Assembly: GCA_900016675.1 (NCBI GenBank)
Contig: LN483070.1
Location: 1,915,584-1,979,583 of the forward strand
DNA length: 64,000 nucleotides
Source: Arthrobacter saudimassiliensis
Lineage (GTDB): Bacteria; Actinomycetota; Actinomycetes; Actinomycetales; Micrococcaceae
Direction: 5' to 3'
Every line of letters starts with the position of its first letter. Position 1 is the stretch's first letter. A program made the position numbers and the translations under genes. The notes beneath the pieces were generated by a model. It saw only the letters and a program-made list of their open reading frames with translations, had not been told where the DNA came from and did no database searches. Positions 25,700 to 34,600 of this stretch are shown here, one piece after another.

Positions 25700-27922
25700 T
25701 CAACCGCGGTCGAGGAAGGCCTGCGCCTCGGGGTCGAGGTAGCGCGAAATGGCTGCCGCGAGCGCGGGAAACTCCGCCAGTTCCGGGTCCTGGCGGATCA
25801 GCAGCTGGGCGTCGTCACGTGCCTGCGCGATCAGGGCCTCGTCCTGCACGGCACGGAGCAGGCGCAGGGTGGAGCGGCCGCCGGACTGCGCGGCGCCGAG
25901 GATGTCGCCCTCGCGGCGCAGCTCAAGGTCCCGGCGCGAGAGTTCGAAGCCGTCGGTGGTGGAGGCGACGGCATCGAGCCGTTCCCGGCTGGGGTGCCCG
26001 TTCTCGAGCCCGGTGACCAGCAGGCAGGTGCCGGGCAGCCCGCCCCGGCCGACCCGGCCGCGCAGCTGGTGCAGCTGGGAGATACCGAACCGGTCGGCGT
26101 CGAGGATCACCATGAGCGTGGCGTTGGGAACGTCCACTCCCACTTCGATCACCGTGGTGGCCACCAGCAGGTCCACCGTCCCGCGGTTGAAGCCCTCCAT
26201 GACGGCGGCCTTTTCCTGCGGCTCCATCCTGCCGTGCAGCATGCCGATCCGGGTGCCGGCCAGCGCCGGCAGCGACGAGAGCCGCTCATAGACGGCCGCT
26301 ACTGAAGCCAGCTCACGCTGGATTCCCGTTCCGGCCGGTTCCGCCGTTCCCGGCAGCAGTCCCGGATCGGAGCCGGGCTCCTCCTCCCGGTCGCCGATCT
26401 TGGGGCACACCACGTAGACCTGACGCCCGGCGTCGATCTCCTCGCGGGCCCTCTGCCAGATCCGCGCCTCCCAGCCCGGATGGTCCGCCAGCGGGGCCAG
26501 GTGCGTGCTGATCGGCGCACGGCCGGCGGGCAGCTCGGCGAGGGTGCTGACCTCCAGGTCACCGAACACGGTCATGGCGACGGTGCGCGGAATGGGCGTG
26601 GCGGTCATGACCAGCAGGTGCGGGGTGCTGCGGCCGCGGCTGCGCAGGACGTCACGCTGCTCGACGCCGAATCGGTGCTGTTCGTCGACCACCACCAGGC
26701 CCAGGTCGGCGAACTGGACGTTCTCGGACAGCAGCGCATGGGTGCCCACCACGATTCCGGCCTCCCCGCTGGCAATGTCCAGCATCGCCGCACGCCGCTG
26801 GGCGGTGGTCATGGAGCCGGTGAGCAGCCGTACGCGGGTGCCTTCGTCGTCGCCGCCGAGCAGGCCCCCCTCCGCCAGCGGGCCGAGCGTTCGGGTGATG
26901 GAGGCATAGTGCTGTGCGGCGAGGACTTCGGTGGGGGCGAGCAGGGCCGCCTGCCCGCCGGCGTCGATCACCTGGAGCATGGCCCGCAGCGCCACCAGGG
27001 TCTTTCCGGAGCCGACCTCGCCCTGCAGCAGCCGGTTCATCGGATGCGGGCGGGCGAGGTCCGCGCTGATCTGCTGCCCGACGTCGGCCTGTCCGGCGGT
27101 GAGCGTGAACGGCAGGTCGGCGTCGAACCGGTCCAGCAGCCCGCCCTCCCGGGACGGGCGGGCGGTGGCGTCCTCCAGCTCGGTGAGCGCACGACGTCGG
27201 GCCAGCTCGGTCTGCAGCACCAGGGCCTCCTGGTAGCGGAAGCGGTGGCGGGCGCGGTAGGCGTCGGAGAGCTCGGCGGGCCGGTGGATCATCTCGAAGG
27301 CCTCGACCATGCGGGGCAGCCCGTCGCGGCGGCGGATCCGCTCCGGCACCGGGTCCGTCAGGGATGCGCCCTGCAGGCCGTCGAGCAGGACGGCGACGGC
27401 GTCGGCGATCTTCGGGCTGGCCAGCGCGGCGGTGGCGGGATAGACCGGGATGGGCCGGCGCGCGATGTCCTCGTCGAGGTCGGCGTCTTCGTCAAGCACC
27501 ACGTACGTGGGGTTGGTCAGGGTGAGGTGGTCACGGTAGGCGCCCACCTTCCCGGAGAAGAGCGCGCGGACGCCCACCCGGAGTTCCTTCTCCGCCTTGT
27601 ACCCGTTGAAGAAGCTCAGGTGCAGCCGGCCGAGCGTGCCGTCGGTGTCGTCGGTGACCACCACCTCCAGGAGCATGCCCTTGCGGGTGCGCATCCGGCG
27701 GGAGTTGGCGCTCTGCACGCGGGCGATCAGGGAGACGTCCTCGTCATAGGGCAGCTCCGCGATCGGAGTCAGCTCGCCGCGTTCCAGGTATCGGCGTGGA
27801 AAGTGGTGCAGCAGGTCGCCCACCGTCTTCAGGCCCAGCTGTTTTTCCAGCTTCCCCGCCGAGGCCTTGCCCAGGCGGCGGTCCAGCGGAAAATCGAGTT
27901 CAGCGGGCAGGTCAGACTTCAT
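25700..27922 (-). CDS. recG: ATP-dependent DNA helicase RecG
   Basis: The 740-residue protein has an N-terminal wedge/OB region (about 60-160), then superfamily 2 helicase motifs: I LQGEVGSGKTLVAL, II VVVDEQHRFG, III MTATPIPRT, and VI region HQLRGRVGRG. RecG remodels stalled forks and Holliday junctions. It overlaps the DAK2 gene end by 11 bp, so the two are translationally coupled. Confidence 0.96.
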   Translation of the reverse strand: MKSDLPAELDFPLDRRLGKASAGKLEKQLGLKTVGDLLHHFPRRYLERGELTPIAELPYDEDVSLIARVQSANSRRMRTRKGMLLEVVVTDDTDGTLGRLHLSFFNGYKAEKELRVGVRALFSGKVGAYRDHLTLTNPTYVVLDEDADLDEDIARRPIPVYPATAALASPKIADAVAVLLDGLQGASLTDPVPERIRRRDGLPRMVEAFEMIHRPAELSDAYRARHRFRYQEALVLQTELARRRALTELEDATARPSREGGLLDRFDADLPFTLTAGQADVGQQISADLARPHPMNRLLQGEVGSGKTLVALRAMLQVIDAGGQAALLAPTEVLAAQHYASITRTLGPLAEGGLLGGDDEGTRVRLLTGSMTTAQRRAAMLDIASGEAGIVVGTHALLSENVQFADLGLVVVDEQHRFGVEQRDVLRSRGRSTPHLLVMTATPIPRTVAMTVFGDLEVSTLAELPAGRAPISTHLAPLADHPGWEARIWQRAREEIDAGRQVYVVCPKIGDREEEPGSDPGLLPGTAEPAGTGIQRELASVAAVYERLSSLPALAGTRIGMLHGRMEPQEKAAVMEGFNRGTVDLLVATTVIEVGVDVPNATLMVILDADRFGISQLHQLRGRVGRGGLPGTCLLVTGLENGHPSRERLDAVASTTDGFELSRRDLELRREGDILGAAQSGGRSTLRLLRAVQDEALIAQARDDAQLLIRQDPELAEFPALAAAISRYLDPEAQAFLDRG

Positions 27923-28904
27923 GGGTCTCGGGGATCTCCCGGGTTTCGTGTCCGTCGGCGGACAGCTCGGTGATGGTCACGTTGGTGGGTTCGCCAACGC
28001 TGCGCAGGGCGTCGAGTGCGGAGCCGGCGTCGGGGGTGTGGACGTGCACCCGCCAGCGGTAGCCCTCCCCCACCGGCTCCACGGCGCTCATGATGACGGA
28101 CTCGCCGAGTTCGTCGAGCTGCAGGCGCAGGGTGGCGGCGTCGAGCGGGCTGAGGGTGATGGTGCACATGACCTCCACCCCCTCCATCTGCGGCTGCTCG
28201 GAGTGGATGTGCGGTGCCTGCACGTCGTAGCCGTGCAGGCCGTCGAGCAGCTCCTCCTGCAGCTCCTCGCCGAGCGCCGCGGCGCGCAGCGCGTCGAGGA
28301 TCAGCAGGAAGCCCACCCCGCCGGCGTCCACCACGCGGGCGGCGGCAAGTTCGTCCAGCTGCTGCTCGGTGCGCACGACGGCGGCCAGCGCCCCGGTGAC
28401 CATGGCCCGCAGGCTTTCGGCGAGGGCGACGTTGCTGTCGTCGCCGGACTTCGCGCCGTCCTGTTCGGACACTATGTGGGCGGCTTCCTCGAGCACGGAG
28501 AGCATTGTGCCGGGCACCGGGTCGCTGAGCACGGACCAGGAGCGCAGCTGCGCGCGCTGCAGGGCTGCCGCCAGCAACGGGGCGGAAAGCCGGGTGTGTC
28601 CGTGCAGGGGTTCCGACATGGAGGTGAGGAAGACCGACAGCAGGGTGCCGGAGTTGCCCCGGGCCTGCTCCATGGCGGCCCGGCCGGCGGTGCCGAGCAG
28701 TTCCCCGATGTCTGTGGTCTCCAGCGATTCGGCCGCTTCGGCGGCCGCGCAGAGGGTGCGGTACAGGTTGGTGCCGGTGTCGCCGTCGGCGACCGGGAAG
28801 ATGTTGATGGCGTTAAGGCGGTCGCTGTGGTTGCCCAAGGACACTTCGGCGTTGCTCAACCATCGCTTCAGCGCTTGCGCATTGGCGGTGATCTTATTCT
28901 GCAA
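27912..28904 (-). CDS. DAK2 domain protein (FakA/DhaL-like kinase subunit)
   Basis: The start chosen is TTG 28904 (QNKITANAQALKRWL), giving 330 residues; the frame is open to 29027 but that extra part is not family-like. The DAK2 domain covers about 1-200, with the ADGDTGTN ATP/Mg motif, EQARGNSGTLLS and DAGGVGFLLILD. In Firmicutes FakA phosphorylates fatty acids held by FakB. Full FakA is about 550 residues, so this protein has only the kinase domain plus a short C-terminal part. No FakB (DegV) is in the window. It is coupled to recG. Confidence 0.82.
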   Translation of the reverse strand: MQNKITANAQALKRWLSNAEVSLGNHSDRLNAINIFPVADGDTGTNLYRTLCAAAEAAESLETTDIGELLGTAGRAAMEQARGNSGTLLSVFLTSMSEPLHGHTRLSAPLLAAALQRAQLRSWSVLSDPVPGTMLSVLEEAAHIVSEQDGAKSGDDSNVALAESLRAMVTGALAAVVRTEQQLDELAAARVVDAGGVGFLLILDALRAAALGEELQEELLDGLHGYDVQAPHIHSEQPQMEGVEVMCTITLSPLDAATLRLQLDELGESVIMSAVEPVGEGYRWRVHVHTPDAGSALDALRSVGEPTNVTITELSADGHETREIPETHEV

Positions 28905-29041
28905 AACGGTTCCGTTCCATGCTGGCCTGCCTTCCGGCTGGCGGGCGCCGTTGCCCGCAGCCCCATTTGTCAGTGTTGAGCCTACCGCAGGGCACCGACA
29001 CCGTTCGAGGTCCCCGGGAACCTTCATCGCTTCTGGCTCGA

Positions 29042-29056
29042 CCGAGACCGTCTCGG
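29042..29056. promoter_or_regulatory. palindrome in the DAK2/wecB2 divergent region
   Basis: CCGAGAC, one base, GTCTCGG is a perfect 7-1-7 inverted repeat. It lies between the DAK2 start and the divergent wecB copy 2. A TAGAAT (29112-29117) that could be the wecB2 -10 is about 55 bp downstream, without a good -35. It could be an operator site. Confidence 0.3.
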
Positions 29057-29147
29057 CGGCCCCCGGAGGTAGGTGAACGGCAGATGAACAACCGGCGAAA
29101 TGTAAATGCCGTAGAATGCTCTGAACTTACGCACTGAAGGAGCATCC

Positions 29148-30281
29148 TTGGGGGGAAAATTGCCGGTTGTCATGCCCGTTTACGGGACCCGTCCGGAAGC
29201 AATAAAGATGGCCCCTATCATCAAGGAACTGGAGAAGTCGCCGGACCTTGACTGCTTCGTAACGGTCACGGGTCAGCACCGTGAGATGCTCGACCAGGTC
29301 AACACCCTCTTCGGCATCGTCCCGGACCACGACCTGAATATCTTCCAGCCAGGCCAGAGCCTCAACGGCATCCTGACACGCACCTTGGACGGGTTGGACA
29401 AGCTGTTCTCCGTCAATCGCCCCGACGTGGTCCTGGTCCAGGGGGATACCACTACATCCATGGGGGCCGCCCTTGCAGCCTTCAACCACGGGATCCCCGT
29501 GGCCCATGTTGAGGCCGGCCTGCGCAGCGGGGATCTGTGGTCGCCGTTCCCTGAGGAAGGCAACCGCAAGCTGATCACCCAGATTGCGAGCCTGCATCTG
29601 GCCCCTACCGAGACCAGCCGACAGAACCTGCTGCGGGAGAACGTGCCGGACGAGGACATTGTAGTTACCGGCAACACCGTAATTGATGCGCTGCTTGAAA
29701 CCGTCGGCAAAAACGTCCCATTCAACGACCCGAGGCTCGAACAGCTAGCAGCCTCAGGAAAGCGAGTCCTGCTGGTCACAACACATCGTAGAGAAAACCA
29801 GGGAGAGGCCATGCGAGGGATCGGGAGGGCGCTGGCCAGAATCGCGAGTGACGAACCCGACTTATCGGTCGTATTCCCTGCACACGCCAACCCTGCCGTC
29901 CGTGAAGCTGTCCTTCCCGCGGTAAATGGACTCCCTAATGTGCTGGTGACCGAACCCCTATCATACGGCGAGTTCTGCCGTCTGCTCTCTCTCGCGTATG
30001 TGGTCCTAACCGACTCCGGCGGCATTCAAGAAGAGGCACCAAGCCTGGGCATTCCCGTACTTGTCATGCGGGATAACACCGAACGGCCCGAAGCAGTTCT
30101 GTCCGGAACTGCCAAGCTGATTGGCACCTCTGAGGATCGAATAGCGGCAGAGGTTCTATTGTTGCTGCACGACCGTTACCACTTTAAGTCTATGGCCGAG
30201 GCAACTAACCCCTATGGTAGCGGCGACGCTGCTGCAACGACGGTGAACGCATTAGAGAGACGCGCAGCCCTTCGCTGTTAG
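29148..30281 (+). CDS. wecB: UDP-N-acetylglucosamine 2-epimerase (non-hydrolysing), copy 2
   Basis: The 377-residue protein starts at TTG 29148, with AAGGAG at 29137-29142. It keeps all active-site motifs of copy 1: GTRPE, QGDTTTS, VEAGLRSG, HRREN, SGGIQEEAPSLG. It supplies UDP-ManNAc, which WecC (41056-42363) can oxidise. Base composition falls along the gene: the first half is GC-rich like the host, while the second half has many A/T third positions (from about 29.7 kb). It is convergent with the nucleotidyltransferase gene, with a hairpin between. Confidence 0.94.
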   Translation: MGGKLPVVMPVYGTRPEAIKMAPIIKELEKSPDLDCFVTVTGQHREMLDQVNTLFGIVPDHDLNIFQPGQSLNGILTRTLDGLDKLFSVNRPDVVLVQGDTTTSMGAALAAFNHGIPVAHVEAGLRSGDLWSPFPEEGNRKLITQIASLHLAPTETSRQNLLRENVPDEDIVVTGNTVIDALLETVGKNVPFNDPRLEQLAASGKRVLLVTTHRRENQGEAMRGIGRALARIASDEPDLSVVFPAHANPAVREAVLPAVNGLPNVLVTEPLSYGEFCRLLSLAYVVLTDSGGIQEEAPSLGIPVLVMRDNTERPEAVLSGTAKLIGTSEDRIAAEVLLLLHDRYHFKSMAEATNPYGSGDAAATTVNALERRAALRC

Positions 30282-30396
30282 TTCAACGGTTAGGGGACTG
30301 AAGCGTCGCTAGGAGCATTTGGTGCCGCGTGGCAACCACCATAAGCGTTGCGCTCTTTTCTGACTCGTATAGCCAGAATGCCAACTAGTACATGCA

Positions 30397-30432
30397 GTCC
30401 CGTCGCCTGCGGACTCATGCAGGCAACGGGAC
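30397..30432. terminator. hairpin between convergent wecB2 and the nucleotidyltransferase gene
   Basis: Arms 30397-30410 and 30419-30432 pair over 14 bases with one C/A mismatch and an 8-nt loop. The position between two converging genes fits a bidirectional terminator, though no long U-tract is present. The rest of 30282-30448 holds nothing else recognisable. Confidence 0.5.
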
Positions 30433-30448
30433 CTCTAACTATGTGCTA

Positions 30449-31162
30449 TTAGTCTATATTTTGCGACACAACAAGCTCTTCGTTTGCTCGTACTAGGTCT
30501 TCAGCGAAGTCAACTTCCACCGCATAATAGTTGCTGATATCAACCGGAGCCCACCGAAGACCGTCCCGCTCTATTGTTTCGACTATGCCTCCCTCGAAAT
30601 ACTCTTGGTCGTCAACGTGCGACAATCGTCGGATAAGTGCCGCCTTATCCATCGATCCAACATAATTTACACCGACCGCTTCCCCCAGCCCATTTTCGAC
30701 CGCCTTAGATAACTCACGTATGTACCCATGAGTCGTCACGGTATATTTAACCTCTTCGTCAGAAACCACAGAAGTATCCACGGCACAGAATGAGACGTCG
30801 TTTTCCACATATCGAGCCAGATAAGCTAGCATCTCTGGGTCAAAAACAACGTCGCCATTCATCCATAGAACTCCACCATCGGCAGAGTTGCGAAGTGCCT
30901 TAAGGAGGCTTTTCGAGGTGTTGGTTTGGTCATAGGCCTCATTGTAAACAAAAGAAGCATCAGGTACATGCTCCATAATCTGCTCCAGCTTATAGCCAAC
31001 AACTATAGTCAGCCGCAATTGTTCTCCGAACGCGTGCCGAAGGTTGTCCACCTGCTGGGTCATAATAGTTCTTCCATCCGCCAGCGGTGTCAGAGCCTTC
31101 GGATGAGGCCGCGCAAGACGAGTTCCCATCCCGGCAGCGAGAATAACAGCCTGTACGGTCAT
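30449..31162 (-). CDS. LicC-like nucleotidyltransferase (phosphocholine cytidylyltransferase family), intact copy
   Basis: The 237-residue protein starts at ATG 31162, with AGGAAA six bases before it. It has the sugar-nucleotidyltransferase signature AVILAAGMGTRL, conserved Lys in HPKAL, VGYKLEQI, MNGDVVF (metal Asp) and EYFEGGIVE. The nearest family I recognise is LicC-type CTP:phosphocholine cytidylyltransferases. In this setting it could make a CDP-activated donor (choline, glycerol or other polyol) or an NDP-sugar for the TagF-like enzymes; the substrate is not readable. GC is only about 45-50%, well below the neighbours. A decayed paralogue lies at 21420-21966. Confidence 0.8.
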   Translation of the reverse strand: MTVQAVILAAGMGTRLARPHPKALTPLADGRTIMTQQVDNLRHAFGEQLRLTIVVGYKLEQIMEHVPDASFVYNEAYDQTNTSKSLLKALRNSADGGVLWMNGDVVFDPEMLAYLARYVENDVSFCAVDTSVVSDEEVKYTVTTHGYIRELSKAVENGLGEAVGVNYVGSMDKAALIRRLSHVDDQEYFEGGIVETIERDGLRWAPVDISNYYAVEVDFAEDLVRANEELVVSQNID

Positions 31163-31223
31163 TGAGTTTCCTATCGGTCTAGACGAGAGGGGAAAGCCAG
31201 CACCAAAGCAGAAGCAGCGATGC

Positions 31224-31553
31224 ATGTCATACAGTACGGTCGTGTCCCCCGAACCAAACCATACCCTTTCTCACACTTTAATACCCTGGTTGGATGCCCC
31301 GCGTGCAATGGACTTCCATGGCGCCCCGCGCCCCGCTACGAGACTCCAGGCAGATGTAGATTTCCGCTATCTTGACGGCTACGTGAAAGCTAACGAGACG
31401 TCCATATACGCCTACCGTAACCTGTGGCTATCATATGCATCAACTATCGACGGATTCGACCACTTTGTGCCCGTTACGGCACCGTCGGAACTTGAAACAA
31501 TTGGCATGTATGCCCGTGTCCTCGCAGCTCACCAGGGGCAGAAGTCCAGATGA
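31224..31553 (+). CDS. unrecognised small ORF in the low-GC segment
   Basis: The 109-residue frame starts at ATG 31224. There is no signal peptide, membrane segment or motif I recognise. It is rich in Tyr and aromatic residues, with a helical-looking C-terminal half (KANETSIYAYRNLWLSYAST). It lies between two minus-strand genes, and a strong hairpin follows its stop. It may be a real small gene, or the tail of a lost enzyme left by recombination. No clear Shine-Dalgarno was found. Confidence 0.35.
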   Translation: MSYSTVVSPEPNHTLSHTLIPWLDAPRAMDFHGAPRPATRLQADVDFRYLDGYVKANETSIYAYRNLWLSYASTIDGFDHFVPVTAPSELETIGMYARVLAAHQGQKSR

Positions 31554-31560
31554 TCCTCCA

Positions 31561-31588
31561 GCGCGGGCGGCCTCAAGGCCGCCCGCGC
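31561..31588. terminator. perfect GC-rich hairpin, probable bidirectional terminator
   Basis: Twelve perfect pairs (31561-31572 with 31577-31588) close a TCAA loop. It sits 7 bp after the 31224-31553 stop and 19 bp beyond the stop of the 31608 gene on the other strand. It stands out as almost pure G/C within an A/T-richer stretch. No U-tract. Confidence 0.55.
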
Positions 31589-31607
31589 CTGACGCTGAAG
31601 ACTTGAT

Positions 31608-34600
31608 CTAATCGAGTAAGATGCTGATTTCCTTCATCACTCTGCTTGAGGCTTCAGCATCGTCCCAGCTCGCATATCGCGCAAAGAAGCTGTCGTACCG
31701 GCTCAAAAACTCTGCCTGCACTTCTTCCAGTCTCCTAAGTTGTTCTACAAGTTCCGTCGTTGTCTTTACAATGGGGCCCGGCGCGTCCGCCTCGAAGTCG
31801 ATGTAGAAACCCCGTGTCACATTCCTGTATTCGTCGATATCCGGAGCAAGAAATATCATCGGCTTGCGTGTACCAGCAAAGTCGAACATACATGAGGAGT
31901 AGTCGGTTACAAGCACGTCCGCCACGGAATAAAGATCAGCAACCTCCGGATACGACGTAACGTCCAGATAGCTGTCAGACGCCGATACGACGCGCTGTCC
32001 TGCTACATTGTGGTGGCCTCTCAAGAGCACAAGGTAATCCGGCCCCAATTGTTCCATAAAGACCCTGAAGTCCAAGTAAGCCACGCTATCGAACTTACCT
32101 TCTTGGGTTCTTAGGTTGTCACGCCAAGTAGGCGCGTAAAGTACGACCTTGCGGTCTCTGTCGATTCCAAGGCGGTCTCGGACCAGGGCTCGCCGTACTT
32201 CTGTGTCCCCAGAAGGAGCTCGGTGAAGCGATTCGTTGCGTGGATAACCAGCTGCGATGACGGGCCCAGTGTATCCGAAAGCAGCAGGAAGCACCTCTTC
32301 ACTGAACTGATTCTGAGCGATAAGAACATCCCAGTATTCGGCCTCCCGTTCCATCAACGCCCTGTAAGATGCCGTGATGTTCAACCGGGGTGTATGGTGT
32401 CCGATCTTTTTAAGAGGTGTACCGTGCCAGGTTTGTATGTAGAACTGGCCCTCTCGCTTGCGGAAGTATGGCGGAAAATTGTTGTTGTTTACAAGCGTTC
32501 CAGCTGTATTGAGGAGTTCGTACCAGCGCCGGCTATAGATGAGCACCCCTTCCGCGCCTTTTGGAACAGGCACGGAATAATCCGCTATAGACCAGTAGAG
32601 CTTTGCGTCAGGGACATGATCGGCCAATTTTTCCGAGAGCGGCCTCACGCTATCCGTAGCGCCTTTTCCGGAGAAACTCTCCAAAAGCACTATGGACTTG
32701 TCTATCTCCCCTCGCCCCGTCAGGAACTGCTCGCGCAGCTGCTGTTGGGCGTACGCACCCCGCTCATTCTGAGCATATGGTGGAAGAATCTTGACAACTA
32801 GGGACCGAGCCCGACTCTCGGCAGTAATCCCGACCCGGTAGCACTTGTAGCGGCGTTCGTCAGGTAAACGGTTGAGCACAGAACCCACGGCCAGCGCTTT
32901 CTTGTGGCGCACCCTTCCATCTTGTCCTGCATACCGCGTGACTACCTCGTAATGCCCAGATTCCGGGGCTTGTGCTCCCTCGCCCCATCGGTCCTGGGCA
33001 AGGTTAAACACAGCGATAAAGCGATCAGATCCGGGCAGGAAACGCAGGTCTTCGACTGGAACCGTATTCCTGCGGGTCACCAGCGCAAGATCCAGAATAG
33101 GCTCTCCCCGCCCTACCGATGACGACCGACCCCGAAGTTCAAGGTGACGTCCGTCATCAAGCAGCTCGTAACCATCAACGCTCAAGCGCCAGCGGATAGA
33201 CGACAAGCGCAAATAACCGTAGCCGGTCACCTCGAGCCGGTGGGAATCACCCGGGCTCGAGAGGCCGTCCCACTCTGTGTTTGTTCCCACCCAACCGATT
33301 GGCTTGAGGGCCCCGTCCTGCGTAGACGCATAAAGGTCGCTGAGAAGTTCTTTCGGGGCATTAACGAGTGCGCTGGGCAGACTCAACTCGTATGCGTTCG
33401 CGGCACGCTCTCCCCTACCCCCTTTAACGTCCGGATGTCCGGGGGTACGCAAAACCAATGCATCCGGTAAGGGGGCATGGGGATCGAACACGACATGCAG
33501 TTTGCTGCCACGAACCCCAGCGGATACAGCAAGAAACGGGTGTGCTACATATCGCAACCTAAGCCCTCGGACGCGATCGATCTGTCCGACCACCCTTCCG
33601 AATTGAGTGCGACCACCAATGGGGAGCTGATGTGGGAGCAACTCCCCATCTCGGCGAGTGACCGAGGTCTCGAGGTCGAGACCACCCGCTTTGATCCGCA
33701 GGCGGAGATCCCACTCGTCTCCGTTACGAAGATCCGGGCCGTTCGCCAGCGTCTTCGTGTCTAACGACGTTGCGAAGCAGCAGTGCTCATAAGAGTTCCA
33801 TTTGTCGCCCGATTTTATATCAATTCGCGCATCGTCTCTTTGCCTCATGTCAAGCTCGTAGACTTGCTTCGTTCTTCTATTGTGGAGTGCTGCGTCTACT
33901 GAGTAGGTGAAGTGCTCTGCGTCAACTCCTCGTATGTACGCTGAGACATCAATAGAGAGAACCGTCCCCTTCCACCGGAATCCGGTCAGTGAGGTGTGGA
34001 CATTGACATCCACGTCGTGGATCTTTAGTAGGTGGCGGGGAAGATCCGCTCCCAACAAAGCGAGATAGCCGGGATGAGCCTCTAGGCTGCCCTCGATGGA
34101 GCGAGCCCGAAATGCTCCTCCGTTCTCCTTGAGGAAGATCAACACTTGGACCGTGTCTTCGTAACGGTTATTGGCTATCAAATGCGCTAACACTCGCTCG
34201 TTGACTGGGATAAGTTCGAGACTTCCCCCAGGCATTTGCTCATGCAAGTGAGCTACCGTAGTCCGCAAGCATTCCCAATAATCTATTCCGGCGTTAGGAA
34301 TTTTCTCAACGTATAAACGTAGATCTTCGCCGAGGGATTTCGCATACCACGCGAGGCGAACTTCAGGTTCGGCTTGCGCGTCGACAAGCGCGGCAACCGA
34401 AGCCATTGCGGCCATACGGTCGCGGAGATCATCCACCCTGCCTTTTTGCTGGGTTATAGACGAATTGTTCTCTCTCATTCGCCAGATATAGACAGGCCGG
34501 GCCATGATGTCTATGGCCGACGCACTGAGATATGCTCTCGCCAGTGTTTCCTGGTCTTCGTACAAGACGCCTTCAGGAATACTCCCGACGTTCGCGTCCC

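Noticed and set aside
29148..30281. Second wecB as an assembly duplicate of the first
   Set aside because: The copies differ at many positions and in composition, and their flanks differ, so they are true paralogues.
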